This document shows, in pieces, positions 27,546 to 35,568 of a DNA stretch of 64,000 bases (its first letter is position 1; each line of letters opens with the position of its first letter). The stretch is from positions 1 to 64,000 of the forward strand of contig NZ_JAUQTB010000002.1 in NCBI RefSeq assembly GCF_030580655.1, written 5' to 3'. A program made the position numbers and the translations under genes. A model generated the notes under the pieces. The model saw nothing but the letters and a program-made list of their open reading frames with translations. It was not told the origin of the DNA and did no database searches. This DNA is from Paenibacillus lacisoli. GTDB taxonomy: Bacteria; Bacillota; Bacilli; Paenibacillales; Paenibacillaceae.

Positions 27546-28324
27546 ACGTTACGATTTCGAACCATCTGGATGATTGCTGTTCAGATGGTTCTTCAACAGC
27601 AGATGCAGCAACGGAGCATTCGCATTTGATGCTATATCCTGTCTCAACCGGACAGCCGCGCCCTTTCATACTCATTCTCCCCGGCGGCGGGTACCATCAT
27701 CATGCGGAGCATGAAGGCAGAAATATTGCAGAATGGGTCCACCGTCTGGGCATGCACGCTGGGGTCCTGCATTATAATGTAAAGTCAATTAGGCCCGAAC
27801 AATTGATCCAGGATGTAGAAGACAGCTTGCGTCTGGTTCGCCAGCAGAAGGGGCCATGCCAAACTGAACCGGATAAAATTGGAATGATCGGATTCTCGGC
27901 AGGCGGCCATCTGGCGGCCATCAGCACTTTACACGGTCAGGACAAGCCCGACCTGCTGATCCTGGGTTATCCGGTGATTACGATGGAAGAGAACTTCGCC
28001 CATCAGGGCAGCCGATACCATCTGCTCGGAGCCGTGCCGTCACCGGAACAATTGGCGGCCTATTCAGCAGAAAAGCAGGTCCAAGGCGGAACTCCTCCTG
28101 TTTTCATCTGGACGACAGCGGATGACCGGAGTGTTCCGGTTGAGAACAGTTTGATTTTTGCTGCAGCTCTTGCCGCTGTTCAGGTTCCTTTTGAACTGCA
28201 CATTTTTGAACAAGGCCGTCATGGGCTGGGTCTGTCGGTCGAAAACCCTGCTATCGCTCAGTGGGTCTTGCTTTGTGAGCGGTGGCTGGCTAAACATCAT
28301 TTTATTTCGTTGGAGGGATCCTGA
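27539..28324 (+). CDS. Alpha/beta hydrolase, acetyl-esterase-like
   Basis: A 261-residue alpha/beta hydrolase. The oxyanion-hole motif LPGGGYHHHAEHEG is near residue 48, the nucleophile elbow GFSAGGHLAA near 119, the acid in TTADDRSVP near 198, and the His in GRHGLGL near 230. This is the BD-FAE/xylan-acetylesterase-like subgroup. It has no signal peptide. It overlaps uxaC by seven bases at its start, and its stop overlaps the ATG of the next gene, so it is a firm member of the galacturonate operon. The probable role is deacetylation of imported pectic or rhamnogalacturonan oligosaccharides, together with the SGNH esterase behind it. Confidence 0.82.
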   Translation: MLNVTISNHLDDCCSDGSSTADAATEHSHLMLYPVSTGQPRPFILILPGGGYHHHAEHEGRNIAEWVHRLGMHAGVLHYNVKSIRPEQLIQDVEDSLRLVRQQKGPCQTEPDKIGMIGFSAGGHLAAISTLHGQDKPDLLILGYPVITMEENFAHQGSRYHLLGAVPSPEQLAAYSAEKQVQGGTPPVFIWTTADDRSVPVENSLIFAAALAAVQVPFELHIFEQGRHGLGLSVENPAIAQWVLLCERWLAKHHFISLEGS

Positions 28325-29022
28325 TGAATCGGACCATATACATTGCCGGCGACTCCACTGCCGCTCCCAAGAGCGGCGATCAGAAACCGATGGCCGGCTG
28401 GGGCGAATATATTCCGCTGTTCTTCAGCCCGCAGCTCAACTTCTCTAACTGGGCCATTAACGGCCGCAGCACCAAGTCCTTTATTGACCAGGGCAGATTG
28501 TCTGCCATGCTGGACCAATTCCATCCAGGTGATTACTTGATCATTCAGTTTGGTCATAATGATGGTAAAATCGATGACCCAGAGCGATATACAAACCCTC
28601 ATACCGATTTTAAACGTAATCTTTCTTTATTTACGGTGTCTGCACGCAGCCGCGGGGTTCTTCCGGTGCTGTTGACTCCTGTAAGCCGGCGTCGTTTTCT
28701 CGTGGACGGATCCCCGGATCCCTTGGCCGTTGGAGAATATCCGGCAGCGGTAAAAGAAGCTGCTGCAGAGACAGGAACACCTCTTCTGGATCTCTTCTCG
28801 CTCACCCAGAAGCTGTACGGATCCCTGGGGATCAGAGATTCCGCAAAGCTGTTTCTTCATCTGCCAGCCGGCAGACATCCTAACTATCCAGACGGGGTGG
28901 AGGATGATACCCATTTTAATGAACGAGGTGCCCGCCTGGTGGCAGAACAGGTTGCCGAAGCCGTCGGGAACTGTGCTGCACTTACTTCCCTGCATCCGTG
29001 GCTGCGGCTGACAAGAACTTGA
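28324..29022 (+). CDS. SGNH-family rhamnogalacturonan acetylesterase
   Basis: A 232-residue GDSL/SGNH hydrolase similar to RhgT/YesT. It should remove acetyl groups from rhamnogalacturonan I fragments. Block I is GDSTAA with the nucleophile Ser near residue 10. Block II is the Gly in NWAINGRSTKSF (about 43), block III the Asn in FGHNDG (about 80), and block V the Asp-His pair in DDTHFNERGA (about 200). No signal peptide is present, so action is intracellular. The ATG overlaps the stop of the previous gene (TGATG). The following TIM-barrel gene starts 23 bases downstream. Confidence 0.88.
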   Translation: MNRTIYIAGDSTAAPKSGDQKPMAGWGEYIPLFFSPQLNFSNWAINGRSTKSFIDQGRLSAMLDQFHPGDYLIIQFGHNDGKIDDPERYTNPHTDFKRNLSLFTVSARSRGVLPVLLTPVSRRRFLVDGSPDPLAVGEYPAAVKEAAAETGTPLLDLFSLTQKLYGSLGIRDSAKLFLHLPAGRHPNYPDGVEDDTHFNERGARLVAEQVAEAVGNCAALTSLHPWLRLTRT

Positions 29023-29045
29023 CCACTCTAAGACAGGAGGAGATG

Positions 29046-29894
29046 ATGCGGATGAATGCCCCCTTACATTTGGGCATCCGAGCTCATGACTTTGGTCAGC
29101 TCCCGCTGCCCCAGCTGCTATCCAAGCTTCAGCAGTATCAATTTCAGCATATCCAATTTGCGGTGCGCAAATCTTTTCCATCAAGTGTCCCTCGTTTTGG
29201 GGCACTTAGCCCGGGCACTGCGGCCTATTATCGGCAGGCTTTCGAGCGGGCAGGCATACATATAGCCGTGCTTGGCTGTTATGTGAATATCACACATTCG
29301 GAGGTTGATCAACGTGAACAAGCGCTGACCGACTTCGGTGTACATCTTCGGCTGGCCAGAGACTTTGGTGCCAGCCTCGTAGGTACCGAGACCGGTAGTG
29401 TTGGGCAAGGTTATACTGAAGCTAATTTCACCGAAGAAGCCTTTCTCCGCGCCGTTGATTCGGTCCGGCGAATGGTAATAGAAGCTGAACAATTTGGTGT
29501 TACGGTAGGCATTGAAGCAGGGCTCAACCACCCCCTCTATACCGCAAAGTTAACCCGAAGACTGCTGGAGCTGATACCTTCACCGAATCTGCAGATTATC
29601 CTGGACTGTGCCAACCTGATGCGACCGGAGAACGCCGAACGTCCAGCCGATGTCATTGAGGAAGCTCTGGAGCTGCTGGGAGACCGGATCGCCGTCATAC
29701 ACCTCAAGGATTTCAGGCTGGAGGACGGGCAAATTCGCATTGTGCCTGCAGGACAAGGAGAACTTCCTTTTGCCCCTATCCTTCATTATATGAAATACCA
29801 GCGTCCTCATCTGCACGGCATACTGGAAAGCACATCTGAACCGCACATTGCAGACAGTGTTCAGATGCTTAACCAGCTCTACGACCGCTTATAA
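29046..29894 (+). CDS. Sugar isomerase/epimerase-like TIM-barrel protein
   Basis: A 282-residue protein of the xylose-isomerase-like AP endonuclease 2 superfamily, which includes sugar-phosphate isomerases and tagatose epimerases. Likely metal ligands are Glu in GIEAGLNH (about 158), Asp in IILDCANLM (about 192), His in VIHLKDF (about 225) and Glu in GILESTSE (about 260). Several ATG codons follow AGGAGG. I chose 29046 (five bases away), with 29052 nearly as good. It is the last gene of the uxaBAC-esterase operon. An isomerisation or epimerisation step on a pectin-derived sugar is expected, but the substrate is not evident. Confidence 0.78.
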   Translation: MRMNAPLHLGIRAHDFGQLPLPQLLSKLQQYQFQHIQFAVRKSFPSSVPRFGALSPGTAAYYRQAFERAGIHIAVLGCYVNITHSEVDQREQALTDFGVHLRLARDFGASLVGTETGSVGQGYTEANFTEEAFLRAVDSVRRMVIEAEQFGVTVGIEAGLNHPLYTAKLTRRLLELIPSPNLQIILDCANLMRPENAERPADVIEEALELLGDRIAVIHLKDFRLEDGQIRIVPAGQGELPFAPILHYMKYQRPHLHGILESTSEPHIADSVQMLNQLYDRL

Positions 29895-29905
29895 CCCATA
29901 ACAAA

Positions 29906-29955
29906 AGCCTTATCCCTTGATTCCGGCACTGCGTGCTTGAGATCGGGATAAGGCT
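29906..29955. terminator. Terminator between the galacturonate operon and the GNAT gene
   Basis: AGCCTTATCCC and GGGATAAGGCT form an 11-base-pair stem between two convergent genes. The loop is about 28 bases. It can serve both directions. Confidence 0.65.
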
Positions 29956-29967
29956 GCTTCATTGCGC

Positions 29968-30528
29968 TTAATTGTGATACCACACATCCTCATATTCGCT
30001 GTGACGCTTGAATTGAGCCAGCGCGTAAGAGCAGGCGGGCAGGATTTTTTTGTTCTCTGTACGAGCTTTGGCCACCACATGATCCAGGAGCTGCTTAGCA
30101 ATTTGCCCTCCACGGTGTTCAGGCGATACATAAGTATGGTCCAGAATCCATACGTCTGTGGAGGATTGCTCTACATAGGTAATTTCTCCGATAATGCCCT
30201 GTTCATTGGAACATACAAATCCTGTTCCGTTCTCTGTCATTTCTATACCGTCCGATCCAGCGGATGGCCCTTCCAGCGGCGGCTTGCCCTGCAGCGTATG
30301 CCGGGTCTCCTGTACGATCTCTTTGGTTTCTTGCACTTCCCCTTTAATACGGGCGATCCCGTCCTTCAGTTCCCCAGACGTATCTTTGGCCTGTTCCGAG
30401 ATTCCCTGCACATTTTTTTTGACATCATCCACGTCCTGTTTGACATCGTTCACACTTCCTTTGATGCCATCCATAGACTGCTTCATCTGATCCATATTGT
30501 TTTTGATCTCTTTGAGCGGGTTCTTCAT
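29968..30528 (-). CDS. Coiled-coil / GNAT (COG2388-like) acetyltransferase fusion
   Basis: A 186-residue two-part protein. Residues 1-80 are a charged amphipathic helix with regular MDQMKQSMDGIKGSVNDVK heptad-like repeats, the pattern found in stress or general-purpose coiled-coil proteins. A linker with KPPLEGPSAGSD follows. Residues 95-186 resemble the small COG2388/YidJ GNAT fold: GIIGEITYVEQ, then WILDHTYVSPEHRGGQIAKQLLDHVV with the acetyl-CoA-binding RGGQIA loop, and ILPACSYALAQFKRH. The usual member of this family is only about 90 residues, so the added coiled coil is unusual. RBS GGAGG lies seven bases ahead of the ATG at 30528. It is transcribed alone. Confidence 0.82.
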   Translation of the reverse strand: MKNPLKEIKNNMDQMKQSMDGIKGSVNDVKQDVDDVKKNVQGISEQAKDTSGELKDGIARIKGEVQETKEIVQETRHTLQGKPPLEGPSAGSDGIEMTENGTGFVCSNEQGIIGEITYVEQSSTDVWILDHTYVSPEHRGGQIAKQLLDHVVAKARTENKKILPACSYALAQFKRHSEYEDVWYHN

Positions 30529-30745
30529 GGTGCAGCCTCCTTCACAGTTCATTTTCTATCTGCCTATCTCGTTATTACCCAAAATCAGCCCGGGTCGCTC
30601 TTCTTTCCCAGTAAAGCCCGGAATAGGGCCTAAACCGTAAAGTAATAATAAACAAAGCGCAAAGAGATAATAAACAAAGTTAGAACACGCCTGTCCGTGA
30701 AAAAAATCGGCACGACAATACTAACGACTAGAAGGAAGGGTCTGC

Positions 30746-31516
30746 ATGTATAAATACTTCCTCGCAGCACTGTGTCTCCTCCTGGCCTTTCCCGTCACCG
30801 TGCAGGCACAGCCTGTATCTGCGGTTAAAAAAGACCGTAAGTTCTACGAACAAAAAGGCGACGTGATCTGGGAGGTCCAGACCGACAAGAAGTGGATTGC
30901 CTTTACCTTCGATGATGGGCCGGACCCGAAACAGACAGGTGCCATTCTGGATGTGCTGGAACAGTATCACGCCAAGGGTACCTTTTTTGTCATCGGCAAG
31001 CAGGCTGCACAGCATCCCCAGATGTTAAACCGAATCGCGTTTGAAGGTCATGAAGTGGCGAACCACACTTTTAATCATATCTTTTTTCGCCTCCCCTCCT
31101 CACCGGAACGGGTACGAACTGAGATTGAACGGACCGAAGCAGAAATAATTAAGGCTACAGGGAAAGGCTCGGCTCTCTTTCGGCCCCCCGGCGGGATTTA
31201 CGATGAGACCATTATCCGGGAAGCACGAAGGCTTGGACTGTATCCTATCATGTGGTCCTGGCATCAGGATACCCGCGACTGGAGCCGTCCGGGAATTAAG
31301 AAGATCGTAAATAAAGTTCTGGATAACGCTCATAATGGCGACATCGTCCTGTTTCATGATTTTGTGCAGGGATCGAGTCAGACGGTAGAAGCTCTAAAAC
31401 AGATCCTCCCGGAACTTCAGAGGCGCGGCTATGAAATCGTGACCGTCTCGGAACTGATCCAGTCATCCAGCCGCCAGCTTCACAAGAGCAGTATACCCTC
31501 CAAGCATAAATCATAA
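30746..31516 (+). CDS. Secreted polysaccharide deacetylase (CE4)
   Basis: A 256-residue NodB-homology protein. A signal peptide (about 1-22) directs secretion. Motif 1 is TFDDGPDP with Asp56/Asp57. Motif 2 is NHTFNH with the metal ligands His107 and His111. Motif 3 is FRPPGG near 148, motif 4 is WHQDTRDW near 172, and motif 5 is IVLFHDF near 202. All catalytic elements are present, so it should deacetylate peptidoglycan or another N-acetylated glycan, in the manner of PdaA/PdaB/PgdA. It stands alone, with a terminator shared with gpmA downstream. RBS GAAGGAAGG precedes the ATG. Confidence 0.9.
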   Translation: MYKYFLAALCLLLAFPVTVQAQPVSAVKKDRKFYEQKGDVIWEVQTDKKWIAFTFDDGPDPKQTGAILDVLEQYHAKGTFFVIGKQAAQHPQMLNRIAFEGHEVANHTFNHIFFRLPSSPERVRTEIERTEAEIIKATGKGSALFRPPGGIYDETIIREARRLGLYPIMWSWHQDTRDWSRPGIKKIVNKVLDNAHNGDIVLFHDFVQGSSQTVEALKQILPELQRRGYEIVTVSELIQSSSRQLHKSSIPSKHKS

Positions 31517-31520
31517 CAGC

Positions 31521-31560
31521 GCAAGAGGGCTGCGGATCATTCCGCTGCCCTCTTTGCTTT
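31521..31560. terminator. Bidirectional terminator between deacetylase and gpmA
   Basis: GCAAGAGGGC-TGCGGA and TCCGCT-GCCCTCTTTGC form a stem of about 16 pairs with a 4-base loop, followed by a T-rich run. It serves the two convergent genes. Confidence 0.8.
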
Positions 31561-32308
31561 ACTCATTCATTTTGCCCTGATTAGCAACTTCTCTTGCTTT
31601 AGCTTCCACATGGTCCGGATCACCTAAATAAAAGCGGCGGATCGGGTTAACATCTTCATCAAGTTCATAGACTAGCGGAATACCCGTGGGGATATTCAAT
31701 TCGGTTAATTCCTCCTCGTTAATATCCTCCATATACTTGATCAGCGCACGCAGTGTATTGCCGTGAGCCGAGATCAGGACCCGGTCATTCCTGCGGATCA
31801 AGGGCACCAGACGATGATGCCAGTATTGCCCGACACGGTGCACTGTGTCCTGCAGACTTTCTCCCAATGGAATATTTTCTGCCGGGATATCTTTATATCT
31901 TACATCATTTCGCGGATTCCGCGGATCGTCTTCATTCAGCATGGGCGGACGCACAGACAGGCTGCGCCGCCAGATATGCAGCTGCTGTTCTCCATATTTG
32001 GCCGCCGTATCGATTTTACTTAATCCTTGCAGCGCACCGTAATGCCGCTCGTTTAATTTCCATGACTTCTCCTCCGGAATCCAGAACAAGTCCATTTCGT
32101 CCAGCATGTAATGAAGGGTTTGAATAGAACGTTTGAGCACCGAGGCAAAGGCCAAATCAAAGGTGTAACCCTCGGATTTCAGGATTTTCCCGGCCTCCCT
32201 TGCTTCATGAACCCCTTTTTCTGTCAGGTTAACATCCGTCCAGCCGGTAAACAGATTTTGTCGGTTATATTCACTTTCGCCGTGGCGAACCAGCACAACT
32301 TGATACAT
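31559..32308 (-). CDS. gpmA: 2,3-bisphosphoglycerate-dependent phosphoglycerate mutase
   Basis: A 249-residue glycolytic enzyme that interconverts 3- and 2-phosphoglycerate by way of a phosphohistidine. The motif VLVRHGESEYNRQNLFTGW carries the phosphorylated His9. ERHYGALQGL carries the conserved Glu, and ISAHGNTLRALIKY the second His near 182. The length is typical for GpmA (about 249-250). I chose the ATG at 32308 with AAAGGAG eight bases upstream. Ten extra codons upstream have no support. Many Bacilli rely on the cofactor-independent GpmI. This copy stands alone rather than in the glycolytic operon. Confidence 0.93.
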   Translation of the reverse strand: MYQVVLVRHGESEYNRQNLFTGWTDVNLTEKGVHEAREAGKILKSEGYTFDLAFASVLKRSIQTLHYMLDEMDLFWIPEEKSWKLNERHYGALQGLSKIDTAAKYGEQQLHIWRRSLSVRPPMLNEDDPRNPRNDVRYKDIPAENIPLGESLQDTVHRVGQYWHHRLVPLIRRNDRVLISAHGNTLRALIKYMEDINEEELTELNIPTGIPLVYELDEDVNPIRRFYLGDPDHVEAKAREVANQGKMNE

Positions 32309-32450
32309 CTGCTTTTCTCCTTTCCCTGCAGCGTCCAAAATGGTTATACGCCGTTCTTAGTATGTAAATAGACAAGTATTATTACCCTTTAGCAGCAGAA
32401 TTTAAAAATTGCCATCCGTCACGGAAGTAATCGACATAGAGAACCGAAGC

Positions 32451-33143
32451 CTAGAGTGTAACCGAAAAGAATTTCTCCAAATTCATCTTGCCCTGACGGG
32501 TAACTACCACTGCCCGGGTATGAGCACTTCTCTCGATCCAAGCCAGCTCAATCAGGCGGGCAAGCACGACTTGACCCAAGGCACCGCCCAAATGAGGTTT
32601 CCGTTCACTCCAATCAAGGCATTGACGGGCAAAAGAGCGCCGTTTGCGTCTGGCAAGCTCCAGGTCAATACCGAGCGAAGCAAAAAAGGATTCTCCCTTG
32701 TCTGTGACCCTGTAATCCTCTTCATCCTCCAGCAGAACGCCCAGCCGGACCATCGCCTCTGTCAAAAGAACACCGGTCCGACCCGCCAAATGATCGTAAC
32801 ATGTCCTTGCATGCCTAATCGCAGCATCCTCCTCAGCCTGACGAAGCGATCGAACAGGCAGCCGGGGAGCAGCTGAGAGCAGTAATTCCATGATTCCAGC
32901 CACTTGTGCGTTCACAATGCCGAAATAGCGGTGTCTTCCCTGCTTCTTCGTATCCAGCACGCCCCCATCAACCATCATACTCAAATGATAACTTGCCGTT
33001 TGCGCTTTCACTCCTGCCGCACACGCAAGCTCTCCTGCTGTATGATAGCGCCCGTCCATTAGTAAGGTAAGCATAGCAGCCCGTGACGGCTCGCTTACGA
33101 AGGAGGCAATGACAGAGGCATTCGGTCCTGACATCATTTTCAT
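32451..33143 (-). CDS. ArsR-type winged-helix transcriptional regulator
   Basis: A 230-residue protein. The N-terminal winged helix (about 10-85) includes SEPSRAAMLTLLMDGRYHTAGELA, then the recognition helix AQTASYHLSMMVDGGVLDTKKQGRHRYF. The C-terminal half (about 110-225) is longer than in classical metal-sensing ArsR proteins and lacks a CxC-type metal site. It matches regulators of the YczG/DUF-type extended ArsR group. It may regulate itself or a neighbour: the small 55-residue ORF lies upstream on the same strand and the flavin-reductase-like gene is divergent beyond it. The Shine-Dalgarno sequence is weak (GGTGTGAAG). Confidence 0.82.
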   Translation of the reverse strand: MKMMSGPNASVIASFVSEPSRAAMLTLLMDGRYHTAGELACAAGVKAQTASYHLSMMVDGGVLDTKKQGRHRYFGIVNAQVAGIMELLLSAAPRLPVRSLRQAEEDAAIRHARTCYDHLAGRTGVLLTEAMVRLGVLLEDEEDYRVTDKGESFFASLGIDLELARRKRRSFARQCLDWSERKPHLGGALGQVVLARLIELAWIERSAHTRAVVVTRQGKMNLEKFFSVTL

Positions 33144-33269
33144 ATCTTCACACCATCCTTTTCATCCTGAAAATTATAGCGTGCTGCAGCCCTTAAGATA
33201 AACCCTTATTTAAGGTTTAAGATTGTATCCACAACGATAACCGAAGCGCTGCTAACCGCTAGTTACAGC

Positions 33270-33298
33270 AAAAAAGCCGGCAGCAGCCGGCAGCTTTG
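33270..33298 (-). terminator. Terminator after the 55-residue ORF
   Basis: On the minus strand AAAGCTGCCGGC, loop TGCT, GCCGGCTTTTTT. This is a compact GC-rich stem with six T, 19 bases past the small ORF's stop. It supports that ORF as a real transcription unit. Confidence 0.8.
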
Positions 33299-33316
33299 GT
33301 TCTGTAACGTTCTCAC

Positions 33317-33484
33317 CTATCGTTTTTCTGTATGTTCACCATGGTTCTCTACGTTAATCTCTGACGACTGCTGCGTTATATCCGCTTCTCCTGGCAACAA
33401 GCCGGTTCTCAGATGCGGGCGGGTGTCCTCGTAGATCGTTTCAGGATCACCATCTGTCACATCAGGTTTACGGTCATATGGCAT
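33317..33484 (-). CDS. Small hydrophilic protein of 55 residues
   Basis: Translated from the minus strand it begins MPYDRKPDVTDGDPETIYE and ends with NHGEHTEKR. The start ATG has GAGGAGGG seven bases upstream, a strong site, and a clear terminator follows the stop. The protein is acidic and polar with no membrane segment or Cys pair. I do not recognise it, but the ribosome binding site and terminator make it likely to be expressed. It might belong to the small spore or stress proteins, which is only a guess. Confidence 0.65.
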   Translation of the reverse strand: MPYDRKPDVTDGDPETIYEDTRPHLRTGLLPGEADITQQSSEINVENHGEHTEKR

Positions 33485-33668
33485 GTCTTATCCCTCCTCA
33501 TTATTATCCTGTCCAATTCATTCCGTAGTTATAAAATGGTGAGGAGTTCAAAGGAAAGTGCTGAGATCATGAAGTATAGATGCAATCCATACTTCGATGA
33601 ACCTGGAAGTAACCTTATGTTATGCTGAAGCCGTATTCGAGAAACGACCCTGAAGGAGGACGTAAAAA

Positions 33669-34283
33669 ATGTTCAACCCTCTAAAACCAAGCCAGGAAAT
33701 TAATCCATCCATTCTGTATTATGGTACTCCTGTCATACTGCTCTCGTCATGGAATGAGGATGGCACAACAAACCTTAGTCCGCTGTCCTCATCCTGGGCG
33801 CTTGGCCGCTCGATCGTCCTGGGGATCGGACAAGGAGGTCAGGCTCTGGCGAATTTGCAGGAGCGGCCGGATTGTGTCATTAACGTACCCGGGCCTGATC
33901 TATGGCCGGCTGTTGAACGGTTGGCTCCTTTTACCGGAAAAGAAGAGGTACCTGCAGCAAAAGCAGCCGCTGGTTTTACCTATAAAAAAGATAAGTTTGA
34001 AACCAGTAATTTGACCCCCGTTCCATCCATCTCTGTGCAGGCAGCAAGAATAGCCGAGTGCCCGCTGCAGATTGAAGCCTGTGTCAGGAAAATAACAAAC
34101 CCTTCAAGCTCAGACAGCTTTGCCATTGTCGAGACCGAGGCCATCCGCATCCATGCACACCCGGACATCCTGCTGAATGAGCGGCATGTCGATCCAGCCA
34201 AATGGAGCCCGCTCATTTATAATTTCAGGCATTACTTTGGTCTTGGCGAGGAGCTTGGTAAGACATTCCGCTCAGAGACCTGA
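33669..34283 (+). CDS. Flavin-reductase-like (FMN-binding split-barrel) protein
   Basis: A 204-residue protein of the flavin reductase/DIM6-NTAB-like split-barrel family. Visible hallmarks are the N-terminal strand region PVILLSSWNEDGTTNLSPLSS, then ALGRSIVLGIGQGGQALANL and PDCVINVPGPDLWPAV, the layout by which these proteins hold FMN at a dimer interface. The partner oxygenase is not evident. The start ATG at 33669 follows GAAGGAGG. It stands alone, ending eight bases before the convergent methyltransferase gene. The physiological reaction is not known from sequence. Confidence 0.8.
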   Translation: MFNPLKPSQEINPSILYYGTPVILLSSWNEDGTTNLSPLSSSWALGRSIVLGIGQGGQALANLQERPDCVINVPGPDLWPAVERLAPFTGKEEVPAAKAAAGFTYKKDKFETSNLTPVPSISVQAARIAECPLQIEACVRKITNPSSSDSFAIVETEAIRIHAHPDILLNERHVDPAKWSPLIYNFRHYFGLGEELGKTFRSET

Positions 34284-34291
34284 CGCTTGCT

Positions 34292-35428
34292 TCAGCCCCA
34301 AACCTCTTCTGCCACTTCCTTGATGAACTTCAGCTTATTCCACTGCTGTTCTTCGGTCAGGAGATTGCCTTCTTCCGTCGAAGCAAACCCGCACTGCGGG
34401 CTCAGGCACAGCTGATTAATATCTACATACTGAGAAGCTTCCCGGATCCGGTCAAGAATGTCCTGCTTATCCTCCAGCTCACCATTCTTGGAGGTGAACA
34501 ATCCCAGTACGACCACCTGATCTTGAATATGCTGCAGAGGAGCAAAGTCCCCGGCACGCTGGCTGTCATATTCCAGATAAAATCCGTCTACATGAACAGT
34601 GCCGAACAATACCTTAGCAATCGGGTCATAACCACCGGAAGCTGCCCAAGTCGAGTGAAAATTACCACGGCATACATGCATCGTGATCACAAGATCCTCA
34701 GGACGGCTTTTGATGGCTTCGTTATTCAGGTAGGCGTACAATTTGGCGATCTCGTTAACGTCAACGCCTTCCTTCTGGCGATGCTCCCAATAACCTTTGT
34801 CGCACAGCATTCCCCAGGTGCAGTCATCCAGCTGCAAGTTGCGGCAGCCTGCGTCATAGAATGCCTGAATTGCATCACGATAAGCGGCAGCAATATCTTC
34901 CACCAGTTCCTGCTGGGTAGTATAAACCTCAAAGGTGCGGTCACGGTTCTCCCCGCGCTGCAGCTCGGACAGGAACTGTGCCGGAGAAGGAATCGTCTGC
35001 CGTGGCAGCACATCGCGGCCGGCAGCTTCCTGTAGAAATAGGAAGTCTTCTATGAACGGATGTGTGCTGAACTTGATTTTGCCGGACAACCGCGCCGTTT
35101 CCGCACGGGTCTCCACGCCCTGGAATCTGTAGCCTTCTGAAATCTCGGCCTTCTCGACTCCGTCCAGGCCCCACATAAAGTCAAGATGCCACCAGGAGCG
35201 GCGGAATTCTCCGTCCGTTACACCTTTCAAGCCAGCTTCTTTCTGCTTTTGGACGAGCTTTATAATCTCCTCATCCTCAATATGACGAAGCTGCTCGGCA
35301 GTGATTTCATTATTTTGAAATTGAAGACGTGCTTCCTTGATTGCAGCGGGACGCAGGAAGCTGCCTACGATATCATATCGGAATGGAACGGTCTCTCTCT
35401 GAACGGCTTGCTCGAACAATGTACTCAT
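34292..35428 (-). CDS. MetE C-terminal-like methyltransferase, YxjG/YxjH type, copy 2
   Basis: A 378-residue protein corresponding to the C-terminal catalytic half of cobalamin-independent methionine synthase. Zinc ligands are visible: His and Cys in ITMHVCRGNF (about 235), Glu in FYLEYDSQRAG (about 275), and Cys in CLSPQCGFASTEEGN (about 340). FRYDIVGSFLRP opens the domain. The full MetE N-terminal half is absent, so it probably uses another methyl donor, as suggested for YxjG/YxjH in sulphur metabolism. I chose the ATG at 35428 with CAGGAGGG upstream. It is the second of two tandem paralogues, with about 140 bases between them, transcribed after a LysR gene. Confidence 0.88.
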   Translation of the reverse strand: MSTLFEQAVQRETVPFRYDIVGSFLRPAAIKEARLQFQNNEITAEQLRHIEDEEIIKLVQKQKEAGLKGVTDGEFRRSWWHLDFMWGLDGVEKAEISEGYRFQGVETRAETARLSGKIKFSTHPFIEDFLFLQEAAGRDVLPRQTIPSPAQFLSELQRGENRDRTFEVYTTQQELVEDIAAAYRDAIQAFYDAGCRNLQLDDCTWGMLCDKGYWEHRQKEGVDVNEIAKLYAYLNNEAIKSRPEDLVITMHVCRGNFHSTWAASGGYDPIAKVLFGTVHVDGFYLEYDSQRAGDFAPLQHIQDQVVVLGLFTSKNGELEDKQDILDRIREASQYVDINQLCLSPQCGFASTEEGNLLTEEQQWNKLKFIKEVAEEVWG

Positions 35429-35568
35429 GTGTTTTCCCTCCTGATTGGGTCTGTGCATTCTGTGTTGAACCCAATATATCATCCACAGCTGCGCGGGGGG
35501 TAACGCTCAAAAATTATGGCCTACCATAAGCTTTCGCTATAGCAGGCCACAATGTCGTTCATTCGGAG

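Noticed and set aside
33413..33628. 71-codon plus-strand ORF between the ArsR regulator and the flavin reductase
   Set aside because: It overlaps the better-supported 55-residue minus-strand ORF and has no ribosome binding site.
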